Shown in pieces: positions 7,935 through 17,324 of a DNA stretch of 64,000 nucleotides. The notes under the pieces are model-generated. The model was not told the DNA's origin. It searched no databases and saw nothing but the letters and a program-made list of their open reading frames with translations. Numbering within the stretch: the first letter of the stretch is position 1; the number at the start of each line of letters is the position of its first letter. Source of the DNA: Asticcacaulis solisilvae (GTDB lineage: Bacteria; Pseudomonadota; Alphaproteobacteria; Caulobacterales; Caulobacteraceae); contig NZ_JAGGMI010000009.1 in the NCBI RefSeq assembly GCF_017875235.1, forward strand, positions 1-64,000. Direction: 5' to 3'. The translations under genes were made by a program, and so were the position numbers.

Positions 7935-9322
7935 GACACCTGTTTATCGCGGCCAGCCTTGCTGCGCTGATTATGGCTGGTGGTTGCGCCAGCCATCCGA
8001 CGGCCGTTCCATCAGCGTCGGTCACTGCAGCGGGACCCTTCCAGGAATTTGGAAATGCCATTAGTGCGGCGCCGGTGCCAGGCGACTGGTGGCGGCTGTT
8101 CGACGATCCTGTGCTGAACAGCCATGTTGAAAGGGCGCTGGCGGCCAACACAGATATTCGTGCTGCCCGCGCCAATCTCGAAGCGGCACGTGCCGCGGCC
8201 CGTCAGGCTCAGGGGGCGCAGGGGATTGCTACCGTGCTGGAAAGCGGCGTTGGCCCCGACAAGGCCAATACGCAGCCCAGCACCTCCAGTGTCCCAAAGA
8301 CCAGCTATGAGGCGGGCTTTACCGTCGCCTATGAGGTTGACCTATTCGGCCGGCTGAGGGGCGCTACTCGCGCCGCGCGCGCTGACGCGGATGCGGCCCA
8401 GGCGACGCTTGAAGCCGCCCGCGTGACCGTCGTCGCCGACACTGTCACGGCCTATGTCGAGCTGTGCGCGGCGTCGCACGATCGCGCACTGGTCCAGGCG
8501 CAGATCGATACGGCCGCCCAACACCGGAACTTGATCGCGACGCAACTGCGCTTGGGCGAAGTGTCGCCGCTGGAAGTGGCACAGGCGACGGCTGCGCTGG
8601 AAACGGCGCGCGCCGGTCTGCCCGGCCTTGAGGCCGAACGGCGCCGTGCGCTTTACACCCTGGTGGCTCTGCAAGGTCTGCCACCGGCTGGGGCCGCAAG
8701 CCTCGATAGCGGCTGCCGGACTCTGCCACACATTGCTTCGCCCCTGCCTGTCGGAGAAGGCGCAGCGCTATTGGCCCGCCGCCCCGATGTGCGCGAAGCC
8801 GAACGCAAGCTGGCGGCGGCAGCGGCGCGGACCGACATCGCTACGGCCGATCTTTACCCCCGTATCCGTCTTGGTGCCTCGGCCGGTGACATCGGTGGCG
8901 GGTTCGACGCCTTCCTGACGCCGCTGATCACTTGGAACTTTCCGAACCAAAGCGTGGAGCGGGCGAAGATCGCCGCCGCCACGGGCACGGCCGATGCCGC
9001 GCTAGCACGTTTCGACGGGGTTATCCTCAATGCCTTGCGAGAAACCGAAACAGCCCTGGCAGCCTACCAGGCGGAACAGCGCCGCCGTCTAAGCCTGCAA
9101 GCCGCCCTTACTGAAGGCGATAAGGCGTTCACGCGGGCGCAGAGCCGCTGGCGGCTGGGTGAAGACAGCTTACTATGGGTGCTGGACGCGCAATCGGCTC
9201 GCAATGCGGCCGAGCGCGACCTGGCGGCCTCGGATCTCAGGCTTGTACGCAGCCAGATCGCGCTGTTCAAGGCGCTGGGCGGTGGCTGGCAGGGCGTGGA
9301 CGAAAACCGGGGTGTCAAGTAA
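7931..9322 (+). CDS. Outer-membrane efflux lipoprotein, NodT/TolC family
   Basis: This is the outer-membrane channel of the tripartite pump, 463 residues. A lipoprotein signal ends at lipobox MAGGC (Cys near residue 20). The NodT hallmark [23 protein letters not shown] follows, then two repeats of the TolC helical-hairpin fold. These include [27 protein letters not shown]-like [49 protein letters not shown] and [16 protein letters not shown]. Its ATG overlaps the pump stop codon. With the two upstream genes it forms a complete tripartite exporter. No feature identifies the exported compound. Confidence 0.9.
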   Translation: MRHLFIAASLAALIMAGGCASHPTAVPSASVTAAGPFQEFGNAISAAPVPGDWWRLFDDPVLNSHVERALAANTDIRAARANLEAARAAARQAQGAQGIATVLESGVGPDKANTQPSTSSVPKTSYEAGFTVAYEVDLFGRLRGATRAARADADAAQATLEAARVTVVADTVTAYVELCAASHDRALVQAQIDTAAQHRNLIATQLRLGEVSPLEVAQATAALETARAGLPGLEAERRRALYTLVALQGLPPAGAASLDSGCRTLPHIASPLPVGEGAALLARRPDVREAERKLAAAAARTDIATADLYPRIRLGASAGDIGGGFDAFLTPLITWNFPNQSVERAKIAAATGTADAALARFDGVILNALRETETALAAYQAEQRRRLSLQAALTEGDKAFTRAQSRWRLGEDSLLWVLDAQSARNAAERDLAASDLRLVRSQIALFKALGGGWQGVDENRGVK

Positions 9323-9332
9323 GACGGGGACC

Positions 9333-10007
9333 ATGAAAATACTGGTGGCAGACGATCAGGCCGACACGGCCGAATTTATCCGGCGGGGGCTGACCCAGGC
9401 CGGGCACATCGTCGCCACGGTCGGCACCGGCACCGAAGCGTTGTTCCGCGCCATGGAAGAAACCTTCGACGCCATTGTGTTGGATCGTATGCTGCCGGAA
9501 AAGGACGGCCTGTCGGTCCTTAAGATGCTGCGCGCCGGCGGCAACCGCACACCGGTCATCCTGCTGACGGCCATGGGCGGCATCAGCGACCGGGTTGAGG
9601 GACTGGAAAGCGGCGCCGACGACTACCTCACCAAACCCTTCGCCCTGTCCGAACTGAGCGCGCGCCTCAACGTCATTATGCGCCGCCCGGCTGTTGTCGA
9701 AGTTGAGACCGCCTTGCGCGTCGGCGATATCGAACTGGACCTGCGCAAACGCACCGTCCAACGGGGCGGAAAGCGGGTCGATCTCCAGCCGCGCGAAGTG
9801 CTGATGCTGGAAGAGCTGATGCGTAATGTTCACCGCATCATGACGAAGGCCATGCTGCTGGAGCGCGTGTGGGATTTCGATTTCGATCCGCATACCAATA
9901 TCGTCGAGACCCATATCAGCCGTCTGCGCGCCAAGCTGAATGCGGGTTTCGAGGACGATGCCATCATCACCGTGCGTGGCGCCGGCTACATGATTCGCAC
10001 ACCATGA
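9333..10007 (+). CDS. OmpR/PhoB-family response regulator
   Basis: This 224-residue DNA-binding regulator has a receiver domain (residues 1-115) with acidic pocket D7-D8, phospho-acceptor D51 (IVLDRMLPEKDG) and conserved K101 (LTKPF). A winged-helix output domain occupies about 125-222 (VDLQPREVLMLEELMRN; VETHISRLRAKL; VRGAGYMI). The start at 9333 was chosen because it opens directly on the receiver strand MKILVADD and lies 10 nt after the preceding stop. It overlaps the kinase gene by 4 nt. It is probably autoregulatory for this efflux operon, sensing whatever the pump exports. The closest resemblance is to the regulators of CusR/CzcR-type pairs, which fits the context. Confidence 0.92.
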   Translation: MKILVADDQADTAEFIRRGLTQAGHIVATVGTGTEALFRAMEETFDAIVLDRMLPEKDGLSVLKMLRAGGNRTPVILLTAMGGISDRVEGLESGADDYLTKPFALSELSARLNVIMRRPAVVEVETALRVGDIELDLRKRTVQRGGKRVDLQPREVLMLEELMRNVHRIMTKAMLLERVWDFDFDPHTNIVETHISRLRAKLNAGFEDDAIITVRGAGYMIRTP

Positions 10008-11368
10008 AGCGGTTCTTTCCCAAGACCGTGCTGGGCATGGCGACCGCCATCAGTGTCCTGCTGAGCCTGGTGGCCCTGGCTATCTGCTTCGGTATATACA
10101 CAGTGACGCATGAGGCGGTCGAAGCGCAACTGGACCAGCGCATCGCCACCGAGTCCGAAATCCTGACAGCCATCTACCACAACGGCGGTGTCCCGGCCAT
10201 CGCCGCCGAAATCGGCCAGCGCGAGGCGCAGAGCCGGGTAACTGGCATGGGTTATATCCTGGACGACCGCCAGGGTAACCGGCTAGCCGGTACACTGCGC
10301 GCCAGGGCGCCGGAGCCGGGCTGGCTGGAATTCCTTTACGACGACGAAGGCAACGGCAAGCGCGGCGTGTCGCAGGCCCTGACCCGGCGGTTGAACGACG
10401 GCCTGATCCTGGTCGTCGCGGCCGACCGTTCGCCCGTTGACGAAATGGACGCGCAACTGTTTGGCCTGTTCGGCGGGGTCTTCTGTGCCATGCTCGTCAT
10501 GGGTGTCGGCGGCGCCCTGGGCCTGGGGTTTCTGATCCGGCGGCGGCTGGGTAAGATCGACGCCACGGCCCAGGCGATCATCGATGGCGACCTCAGCCGG
10601 CGCATGGTGCGCGATGGCACAGACAGCGAGTTCGACCGGCTGTCCGAAACCCTGAACCGTATGCTGGACCGCAATGCCGAACTGGTCGGCAATCTCCAGC
10701 AGGTATCGAACGATATCGCCCACGATCTGCGCACGCCTCTGGCCCGTCTTCAACAGGTCCTCGACGAGGCTTTGAGCGAGGCGCGCGATGTCGAGGCCTT
10801 CCGCCAGGCGCTGACCAAGGCGTCGGACCGCAGCCGGGAAATCCTTGACCTGTTCAACGCCCTGCTGCGGATATCCGAGATCGAAACCCTGAAGGTACGC
10901 GAGCATTTCATCCATATCGACCTGTGCCCGATTGTCGAACGGGTGGCTGACGCCTTCCGCCCGGACCTGGAAGCGGGCGGCTATAGGTTGGAAACCGAAC
11001 TTGCGGTCGGCGCGATCATTGACGGCGACCGCCATCTCATATCGCAGCTTCTGGTCAATCTAGTCGAAAACGTTATGCGTCACACACCGTCAGGTACCCG
11101 GTTGTCACTGTCGCTGTGCCACCGCGACGGGCAGGTTGAACTGAGAGTGGCCGACAGCGGACCGGGCATTGATCCGTCAGAGCGCGAGCACGTTGTGAAG
11201 CGGTTTGCACGGCTGGAAAAAAGCCGGTCCACGCCGGGCTTTGGCTTGGGGCTCAGCCTGGTCTCGGCGATCGCACAGGCCCATTATGCCACGATGGAAC
11301 TGACCGACACTGCGCCCGGCCTGCGCATCGGCTTCAGGTTTCCTCTTGTCGCGGGTTCAATCTCATGA
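10004..11368 (+). CDS. Sensor histidine kinase (CusS/CzcS-like architecture)
   Basis: This 454-residue membrane kinase has TM1 near residues 10-32, a periplasmic sensor of ~130 residues, TM2 near 160-182, HAMP (RRRLGKIDATAQAI), HisKA with phospho-acceptor His240 (DIAHDLRTPLARLQQ), and HATPase_c with N box (LVNLVENVMRHTPSG), G1 (VADSGPGID) and G2 (GFGLGLSLV). ATG at 10004 overlaps the regulator stop. It should phosphorylate the adjacent OmpR-type regulator in response to a periplasmic signal. The sensor region has no obvious His/Cys cluster, so a metal ligand is not supported by sequence. It is clearly paralogous to the kinase at 12346-13713. Confidence 0.92.
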   Translation: MKRFFPKTVLGMATAISVLLSLVALAICFGIYTVTHEAVEAQLDQRIATESEILTAIYHNGGVPAIAAEIGQREAQSRVTGMGYILDDRQGNRLAGTLRARAPEPGWLEFLYDDEGNGKRGVSQALTRRLNDGLILVVAADRSPVDEMDAQLFGLFGGVFCAMLVMGVGGALGLGFLIRRRLGKIDATAQAIIDGDLSRRMVRDGTDSEFDRLSETLNRMLDRNAELVGNLQQVSNDIAHDLRTPLARLQQVLDEALSEARDVEAFRQALTKASDRSREILDLFNALLRISEIETLKVREHFIHIDLCPIVERVADAFRPDLEAGGYRLETELAVGAIIDGDRHLISQLLVNLVENVMRHTPSGTRLSLSLCHRDGQVELRVADSGPGIDPSEREHVVKRFARLEKSRSTPGFGLGLSLVSAIAQAHYATMELTDTAPGLRIGFRFPLVAGSIS

Positions 11369-12339
11369 ACGCAGCAACGCTGACATTGGTGATGCTGCTG
11401 GCGGCCATACTGATCGGCGTCTGCGGCGTCATTTTTTTGCTCAGGTTGACCCTGTTTCGCCTCATCCCTTTCATTGCCCGGCGATCCGTCGCCGCGCACG
11501 GCTGGCTGGAGGGACGGTCGCCCTGGCTGTCGAAGCGCCTCAATGGCTGGTTCGATCCCTTCCGGCAGGAATGGCAGACGCTCCTGGTCCTTGCGATCCT
11601 GTTCGCGGGCACCGTGGGTCTCTTCCTGGCGATTGTCGAGGACCTGATTGAAGGCGATCCGCTGTTCCTTCCTGACAAGGCGGTCTACGGGTTTCTGCAA
11701 AGCCTGCGGAGTGTGGAGGCGGATCGCGTCCTGATCGCCATCACGGAGATGGGGGACAGCATAGTTGTCCTGACGGTTGCCTGCGCGATCGCAGCCGGAC
11801 TGGCTTGGCGCCGGGCATGGCGCACGCTCCTTTACTGGCTGATGGCCGTCGCCGGAGGTTCGGCGATCAACAGCCTGCTCAAGACAGCGCTTCAGCGCCA
11901 GCGGCCGGCTGATATCTACGAGGCCGGTGTCGATCTGTTTTCTTTCCCGAGCGGCCACAGCACGACCAATGCCATCCTGTATGGCTGTCTGGCGATGATC
12001 ATCGTTCGACAGGCACCGTTCACCTGGCGAACGCCCCTGGCATGCGGCGCGGCGTGCCTGGTGGTGCTGATGGCCTTCTCTCGCGTCTATCTCGGCGCCC
12101 ACTGGCTTTCGGACGTGGTCGGCGGCCTTGCCTTCGCCGCGATCTGGCTCGCGGTCCTGGGCTTTTTCTACCTTCGGAGACCTGCCGAACCCCTAGAACC
12201 CAAACTCCTGATTGGTATCGCCGCCGCGACACTCCTGTTGGCGGCCAGCATCAATATAACGCTTCATCATTCCGCCGAGGTCGAACTTTACAAACCGCGT
12301 CAGGTCATGAATGTGAATGGATACCCAATGACGAAGTGA
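11365..12339 (+). CDS. PAP2-family membrane phosphatase
   Basis: This 324-residue integral membrane protein carries the three-part PAP2 phosphatase signature. Motif 1 is KTALQRQRP (KX6RP), motif 2 is FPSGHS (PSGH) and motif 3 is SRVYLGAHWLSDVVGG (SRX5HX3D). The catalytic histidines are in PSGH and AHWLSD. There are about six membrane helices, with the active site predicted on the periplasmic face. Likely substrates are lipid or undecaprenyl pyrophosphates. The ATG overlaps the kinase stop (11365-11368), so it is co-translated with the efflux/two-component genes. A PAP2 enzyme in an RND-TCS operon suggests envelope modification alongside efflux. The extra N-terminal ~90 residues before the core are uncharacterised. 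Confidence 0.88.
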   Translation: MNAATLTLVMLLAAILIGVCGVIFLLRLTLFRLIPFIARRSVAAHGWLEGRSPWLSKRLNGWFDPFRQEWQTLLVLAILFAGTVGLFLAIVEDLIEGDPLFLPDKAVYGFLQSLRSVEADRVLIAITEMGDSIVVLTVACAIAAGLAWRRAWRTLLYWLMAVAGGSAINSLLKTALQRQRPADIYEAGVDLFSFPSGHSTTNAILYGCLAMIIVRQAPFTWRTPLACGAACLVVLMAFSRVYLGAHWLSDVVGGLAFAAIWLAVLGFFYLRRPAEPLEPKLLIGIAAATLLLAASINITLHHSAEVELYKPRQVMNVNGYPMTK

Positions 12340-12345
12340 CGGCGT

Positions 12346-13713
12346 TCAGGGCGCAGAATTGAAGAGGATTTTGACGCGTAATCCCGGTGCATTGTCCTCT
12401 ATCGCGAATGCTGCCTTGTGCAGGTCCGCGATGGCGACCACAAGAGGCAGTCCCAGCCCGGCGCCGGGCGTGCCGCGGCTGGCGTCGAGGCGATAAAAGC
12501 GTTTGGTTATCTTCGCTTGTTCCGGCGGTGGGACGCCGGGCCCGTCGTCAGCGACCGTCAACACAACCTTGCCAGCATCATGACCAAGGCTGACCATGAC
12601 CGTCGTTCCCGCCGGCGTATGGTTCAGAGCGTTATCGACGAGGTTGGTCAACAATTGCTGCAACAGCGCCGCGTCGCCCATGACCATGGCCTTGCCCGTG
12701 AGATCGGGCCGCAAGATGCGCCCGCCTTCCTCGGCCGCTGGCTGATAAATCTCAATGACGCGGCCGATAATATCGCCCAGGTCCAGCTTCTGGAAGGTTT
12801 TGCGCACATCGCCGCCTTCGATTTGGGCAATGCGTAAAAGCGCATTAAAGACACGCAGGATTTCGTCCGTTTCGTCGATGGCGTCGTTGATCAGGCTTGG
12901 CTCACCGGTCGCTGCCGCTTCGTCCAGCCGGTTACGCAGGCGCGTCAGGGGCGTACGCAGGTCGTGCGCCAGATCGGCAGAGACCTGACGCACGGCTGTA
13001 ATGGCCGCTTCCAGACGGTCCAGCATCCGGTTCAGATTGCCGGCCAGCTTGTCGAATTCGCTGCCGAAGCCAATCGACGGCAGGCGTTCGCTGAGATTGC
13101 TGTCGATGAGGCGGGCCGCGACCGCATTGACGCGGTCAAGACGTTTGAGGAACAACATGCCTGCTGTTGTTCCGGCGCCCACGGCCAGAATGATCAGGCC
13201 CAGTCCGCCCCACAGGGCGACATTGTTCAGGCCGTCGCGCAGTTGTTGCAGGGAATAGGTGTCGCGCCCAACAGCCATGAAGGTTCCATCACGTGCGCGC
13301 TCGGTCAGTACCATGAAGGTGCCGGGTTCGGGCTGGCCGTCTGCGGTTTCGACGGGAATGACAATGCGGCTGAATCCCGTTGCCCGGGCCACTTCAGCTG
13401 GCAAGCCGCTGCTGAAGACCTTGCCGTCGGGGGCGACGACGTAATAGCTGTAACGGCTGATATCGTCGTTCAGACTATGTTCGTTGAGGACATTGGCAAG
13501 TGCTGCGCCGCCTTCAAGGTTTACGTCGGCGCGCATTATTGCCATCTGGTGCTGAAGCGCCTGGCGGATTTCCTGTTCGGCGAACCGTGAGACCGCCATG
13601 TTGAGGACCAGCAACAGGATGGCGCTGCCAACCCCAAAGATCAGCGTGAATACGGCGGCAAGGCGGAAGGTGGCCGTGCTCCACAGGACGAGGAGGCGCT
13701 TAAACGGGTTCAT
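12346..13713 (-). CDS. Sensor histidine kinase, second two-component pair
   Basis: This 455-residue membrane kinase starts at 13713 (MNPFKRLLVLWSTATFRLAAVF), overlapping the upstream regulator gene by 14 nt. It has two membrane helices (about residues 15-40 and 165-190), a periplasmic sensor of ~125 residues and HAMP (KRLDRVNAVAARLIDSNL). HisKA contains His250 (LAHDLRTPLTRLRN) and HATPase_c carries LVDNALNHTPAG, VADDGPGVP and GAGLGLPLV. It closely resembles the kinase at 10004-11368 in all cytoplasmic domains while the sensor domains differ. The two operons converge with only 6 nt between stops. It probably senses an envelope signal and acts on the regulator at 13700-14383. Confidence 0.92.
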   Translation of the reverse strand: MNPFKRLLVLWSTATFRLAAVFTLIFGVGSAILLLVLNMAVSRFAEQEIRQALQHQMAIMRADVNLEGGAALANVLNEHSLNDDISRYSYYVVAPDGKVFSSGLPAEVARATGFSRIVIPVETADGQPEPGTFMVLTERARDGTFMAVGRDTYSLQQLRDGLNNVALWGGLGLIILAVGAGTTAGMLFLKRLDRVNAVAARLIDSNLSERLPSIGFGSEFDKLAGNLNRMLDRLEAAITAVRQVSADLAHDLRTPLTRLRNRLDEAAATGEPSLINDAIDETDEILRVFNALLRIAQIEGGDVRKTFQKLDLGDIIGRVIEIYQPAAEEGGRILRPDLTGKAMVMGDAALLQQLLTNLVDNALNHTPAGTTVMVSLGHDAGKVVLTVADDGPGVPPPEQAKITKRFYRLDASRGTPGAGLGLPLVVAIADLHKAAFAIEDNAPGLRVKILFNSAP

Positions 13714-14383
13714 CGAGCACATAGCCAATGCCGCGGACCGTGCGCAGTGCCGACTTCTCCAGGCCACGGTCAATTTTCGCCCTGAGGCGGCTGACATGGG
13801 CCTCGACGATATTGGTGCGCGGATCGAAATCGTAACCCCACAGGTTTTCGAGCAGCATGGTCCGGGTAACGATCTCGCCGGCACGCCGCGCCAGAAATTC
13901 CAGGAGCTTGTATTCCTGTAATGTCAAATCGATGCGCCGGTCGCCGCGCGTAACGCGCCGTCTGCGAAAGTCGATAGTCATATCGCCCAGGCGCAGCGTT
14001 TCGTCCCTGTCGGCGCCACCGTGCGCGCCTCGGCGGTGAAGCGCCTTCACGCGCGCCAGGAGCTCGGTAAAGGCGAAAGGTTTGCCGAGATAGTCGTCGG
14101 CGCCGGCTTCCAGCCCTTCGACCCGGTCGTCCACCGATGACAAGGCCGTCAGGATCAGAACCGGGGTTAAAACCTCCTGCTGACGCAACGCTGCGACCAA
14201 GTCCAGCCCCATGCGTCCTGGCAACATGCGGTCAACGACCAGAACGTCATATGGATTGGTTTGCGCCAGTTCGAAGCCCACATCACCATTGGCTGCCAGG
14301 TCCACCGTATGGCCAGCCTGTTGCAGCCCCTTGGTGACAAACGCAGCGGTTTGCACGTCGTCCTCTATAACCAGCAGTTTCAT
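13700..14383 (-). CDS. OmpR/PhoB-family response regulator, second two-component pair
   Basis: This 227-residue regulator has a receiver domain with D8/D9, phospho-acceptor D51 (VVDRMLPGRMG) and K101 (YLGKPF). A winged helix follows from about residue 130 (IDLTLQEYKLLEFLARRAGE; IVEAHVSRLRAKI; VRGIGYVLDEPV). It is followed with overlap by its kinase on the same strand. The gene is preceded by ~75 nt before the frameshifted gene, so a promoter for the pair probably lies in 14384-14459. The family includes QseB, TctD and CopR-type regulators; the specific signal is unknown. Confidence 0.92.
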   Translation of the reverse strand: MKLLVIEDDVQTAAFVTKGLQQAGHTVDLAANGDVGFELAQTNPYDVLVVDRMLPGRMGLDLVAALRQQEVLTPVLILTALSSVDDRVEGLEAGADDYLGKPFAFTELLARVKALHRRGAHGGADRDETLRLGDMTIDFRRRRVTRGDRRIDLTLQEYKLLEFLARRAGEIVTRTMLLENLWGYDFDPRTNIVEAHVSRLRAKIDRGLEKSALRTVRGIGYVLDEPV

Positions 14384-14459
14384 CGCGCCGCGATCATTTC
14401 GTGTTTCCGGACCTTGTCACGGCATCCATAGCAAAGGTGGCGGTGGGAGAACAGCGGGC

Positions 14460-14982
14460 TCACAGCTCGGCGCCGCCTGTCTCCGAATGTCTGCGGGTAT
14501 GTACTCTTTGACGGCCGATGACCATTCGAATAGGCGTCGGCGCTATCTGTATCGGATGGAAGGCTTCGCCGGGACCGGGGCCAAGCGGCACGCGGCGGAA
14601 GGGCAGGGCAGCGCCGGCACCGGCCAGCATGCCTGCGCAGAAAGACAGCTGGACAGTCAGTTCCAAGGGCACATGGCGCAGCTTTAGAACGCCCTTTTCC
14701 TTCTGCAGTTCAGATAGATAGTAGAGGAGCCAGCGTTCACCGTCGCTGACATAGGGCGCATCGAGCGACAAGGCCTCGTAGCCATTCCAGGCCGCGACAG
14801 TGCGCAGGGCGGCAAAAGCGGGCGACATCGATGCGCGAATAGTCGACAGAGCTGCCCCGGCGCATTGCCCGGCGCTGCCTCTGGTCGGCCGCCTGGCCGT
14901 CAAGGGCGCGGATCCAGCATAGAACCGTCTGCTCGACCGGCGAGCAGCGGTGGAATGAGAGAAGCCCACGGGTCACGATCAT
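14460..14982 (-). pseudogene. Unrecognised gene, apparently frameshifted
   Basis: Two overlapping minus-strand frames look like halves of one protein. The first (from ATG 14982) reads MIVTRGLLSFHRCSPVEQTV and continues to about ADQRQRRAM. The second carries TVAAWNGYEALSLDAPYVSD and runs to GGAEL at 14460. Each frame degrades into Arg/Ser-rich shadow sequence where the other looks coding, which points to a single frameshift around 14850-14885. I do not recognise the family. It lies beyond a strong terminator that follows the TonB receptor, so it was an independent unit. A sequencing error or programmed frameshift are alternatives to genuine decay. Confidence 0.35.
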
Positions 14983-15005
14983 CTGGATGATGCCTGAAAA
15001 CGAAA

Positions 15006-15032
15006 CCCGGAGTGCGGTCTGCGCACTCCGGG
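15006..15032 (-). terminator. Rho-independent terminator of the siderophore receptor gene
   Basis: CCCGGAGTGCG and its exact complement flank a GTCTG loop, an 11-bp stem. On the minus strand it is followed by TTTCGTTTTC. It lies 8 nt past the receptor stop codon (15041). Confidence 0.75.
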
Positions 15033-15040
15033 CTCTCGGA

Positions 15041-17212
15041 CTAGTACTTAACGCTGAGGCTGAGATACGCGCTGCGCGGCGCACCCGGGGTGATGTTGGT
15101 GTCGCTGTGTGCGTTCGGATAATATTCCGTATCCGCCAGGTTCTCGACATTGAGCTGGAGTTGCAGCTTGTCCGAAATGGCCCAGTAGACGGCCCCATCG
15201 ATGCGGGTGTAGTCGTCGAGCGTCACGTCGTTGCTGATGCCGGCGAAGGACTTGTCGCGGTAAAGAACGCCGATGGCCGCGCCCCATTTCGGTGAGATGT
15301 CGTAGCGGTTCCAGACGCTCAAGGTATTTTTCGGCGTCTGCGCCAGGAATTTGCCTGCGGGCGTGGTGCCAACGGCCTGGACCGTCTTGGCATCCTGATA
15401 GGCATAGGCTGCTATGACCTGCCATTTGTCGGTGATCTGGCCGTTCAACGACAGCTCAACGCCCTCGATGCGCTGCGAGTCACCCGGCAGCAGGATCAGC
15501 TTGGTGCTGTCGGCCGGGTCGGTGATCGAGGCATTGCTGCGGTTCAGTTGGTAGACCGAACCTGTGACCGTCAGCGTCGGGCTAATGTCCCATTTGGCGC
15601 CGATTTCGGTATTCTTGAACTCTTCCGGATCGAGTGCCTGGTTGGAGACGCTGAGCGACGCCAGTTGCTCACCCGAACGCGGTAGGTAGGTGATGCCATA
15701 GCTGGCATAGATAGAGGCGTTGGCGACGGGCTTGTAGATCAGTCCCACGCGAGGGGAGACCAGGTTGTCGGTCGAAGACAGATGGCGGGTGGCCGGGGTC
15801 GTGGCGCGCAGATTGGTCGTTTCGGCCTCAAAGCGGTCATAGCGAACGCCGATGACGGCCTGCCACTGGTCGTTGAAGGCGATCTGGTCCTGAAGGTACA
15901 GGGCGGCAACATTGACGACGCCGGTGTTAAGCGCGTCTGATGCAGATTGGGCAAACGTGACCGGCATATTTATGGTCGGTGACGACAGGCTGACGACGCA
16001 GTTGGCCGCCGTGCTGCCGGCCAGACAGGTGCTATTCGGCAGGCTGAACGAACCGGTTTCGCGGCGGTTGTCGGTTTCCTGCCTGCCGATTTCGACGCCG
16101 GCCAGAAGCGTATGCGCAATGCTGCCGGTGTTGGCGGTAAAGATCAGGTCGGTCTGATTGAAGGCGTTGTCGCGGACGGTTGATTGGTTATAGGCCTGAA
16201 TGCCCACCGTCGTGCCCGCCGCGTTGACATTGGCCGGAAAGACGTTCTGGTAGAACTTGTCGTAATTGGCCAGGCGCGTGCGGTTGCGTAGGGTAACGCC
16301 ATTGTCGAAGCGGTGATCGACAAACGCCTGGAAGGCGTTGACCTCGGAGAAGGTCGGGCTGCGCGTCGGATCGCCGAAGAAGGTCGAACGGTCGGTATCG
16401 ACCGGATGGCGGGTGCCGCCGGTGGCGACGCTGAAGCTTGGGATGCCGCGATCGGCGACGCGCTCGTCCTTGTAGAACTCATAGCCGATCGTGATCAGGG
16501 TGGCGTCGCGGGGACGGAAGGCCAGGGTCGGGTTGAAGCCCTGGCGCTTATAGGTCACGCCGTCGCGATAGCTTTCGGAGTCCTCATACAGGCCGGCGAG
16601 GCGGAACGACACTTCGCTGGTCAGGTTGTGACCGAAATCGACCGTGGCGCGCTTCTTGTTGAACGAACCCAACTGGACATTCAGGCGGCCGAACTCGGTA
16701 AAGTCGGCGACCTTGGTGACGCGGTTGAGCAAGCCGCCGGGGCTGCCACGGCCGAAAATCATGGCGTTCGGGCCCTTGAATGCCTCGATGCGCTCGATGT
16801 TGTAGGTGTCGCGGAAATACTGAACGTCGTCGCGGATGCCGTCGACAAACAGGTCGGCGGTGTTGGAGTTGCCGCGGAAGACCAGGCCGTCGCGATTGCC
16901 TTCGCCCTGCGTCGCGCCAAAGCCCGGTACGTAGCGGACGGCTTCGGCCATCGACTGGATGTTCTGGTCGTTGATCTGCTTCTCGCCGATGACCGAGACC
17001 GACTGCGGCACGTTCAGCAGCTCTGTGTCGGTCTTGGTGCCGGTGGTGGTGATCTTCGGATTATAGGCGGTGCGCTCCCCCTTGATGACGACCGGAGAGC
17101 CTTCGGCCTCGGCTTCGGCGTATGCGAACGCCGGCAGGGCGACCAGCATCAGGGCGGTACCGGCCAGGAGACAGGTCGCGGCTTTGCGGCGATTGGAGAG
17201 TTGCTTTATCAC
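15041..17212 (-). CDS. TonB-dependent siderophore receptor
   Basis: This 723-residue outer-membrane ferric-siderophore transporter has a signal peptide in residues 1-32 (ALPAFAYAEA). The plug domain follows: VPQSVSVIGEKQINDQNIQSM, RGNSNTADLFVDGIRDDVQYFRD and IEAFKGPNAMIFGRGSPGGLLNRVTK, the diagnostic 'siderophore' (TIGR01783) plug signature. A 22-strand barrel follows, ending LSLSVKY with the C-terminal aromatic used for Bam assembly. An obvious TonB box is not certain; candidate residues are SPVVIKG near position 38. Uptake would be powered by TonB-ExbBD encoded elsewhere. A short inverted repeat lies ~40 nt upstream of the start, but no standard Fur box is evident. The substrate class (catecholate or hydroxamate) cannot be fixed from sequence. 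Confidence 0.92.
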   Translation of the reverse strand: MIKQLSNRRKAATCLLAGTALMLVALPAFAYAEAEAEGSPVVIKGERTAYNPKITTTGTKTDTELLNVPQSVSVIGEKQINDQNIQSMAEAVRYVPGFGATQGEGNRDGLVFRGNSNTADLFVDGIRDDVQYFRDTYNIERIEAFKGPNAMIFGRGSPGGLLNRVTKVADFTEFGRLNVQLGSFNKKRATVDFGHNLTSEVSFRLAGLYEDSESYRDGVTYKRQGFNPTLAFRPRDATLITIGYEFYKDERVADRGIPSFSVATGGTRHPVDTDRSTFFGDPTRSPTFSEVNAFQAFVDHRFDNGVTLRNRTRLANYDKFYQNVFPANVNAAGTTVGIQAYNQSTVRDNAFNQTDLIFTANTGSIAHTLLAGVEIGRQETDNRRETGSFSLPNSTCLAGSTAANCVVSLSSPTINMPVTFAQSASDALNTGVVNVAALYLQDQIAFNDQWQAVIGVRYDRFEAETTNLRATTPATRHLSSTDNLVSPRVGLIYKPVANASIYASYGITYLPRSGEQLASLSVSNQALDPEEFKNTEIGAKWDISPTLTVTGSVYQLNRSNASITDPADSTKLILLPGDSQRIEGVELSLNGQITDKWQVIAAYAYQDAKTVQAVGTTPAGKFLAQTPKNTLSVWNRYDISPKWGAAIGVLYRDKSFAGISNDVTLDDYTRIDGAVYWAISDKLQLQLNVENLADTEYYPNAHSDTNITPGAPRSAYLSLSVKY

Positions 17213-17250
17213 GGAGGAGGCCCCTTCACTTTTTGCGAATGTGTTGCATT

Positions 17251-17266
17251 GTTAGTGGGCGCTAAC
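17251..17266. promoter_or_regulatory. Inverted repeat upstream of the siderophore receptor, possible operator
   Basis: GTTAG-N6-CTAAC forms a perfect dyad, and flanking bases extend it to ATTGTTAG/CTAACATT with one mismatch. It lies 39-54 nt upstream of the receptor ATG (17212), where an iron-responsive repressor would act. It does not match the classical Fur box, so the regulator is unknown. Confidence 0.3.
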
Positions 17267-17324
17267 ATTCGTGATAATGCGTCGCAATCAACTTTGCTGA
17301 AACTTTATGATTTGTAATCCGCCT

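Noticed and set aside
17221-17300. Classical Fur box upstream of the siderophore receptor
   Set aside because: I looked for the GATAATGATAATCATTATC-type pattern and found only the GTTAG/CTAAC dyad, which is a different motif.
16313-17317. Long open frame antisense to the siderophore receptor (334 codons)
   Set aside because: It mirrors the receptor gene, which has an excellent plug signature. High GC makes long antisense frames common, and its product has no recognisable motif.
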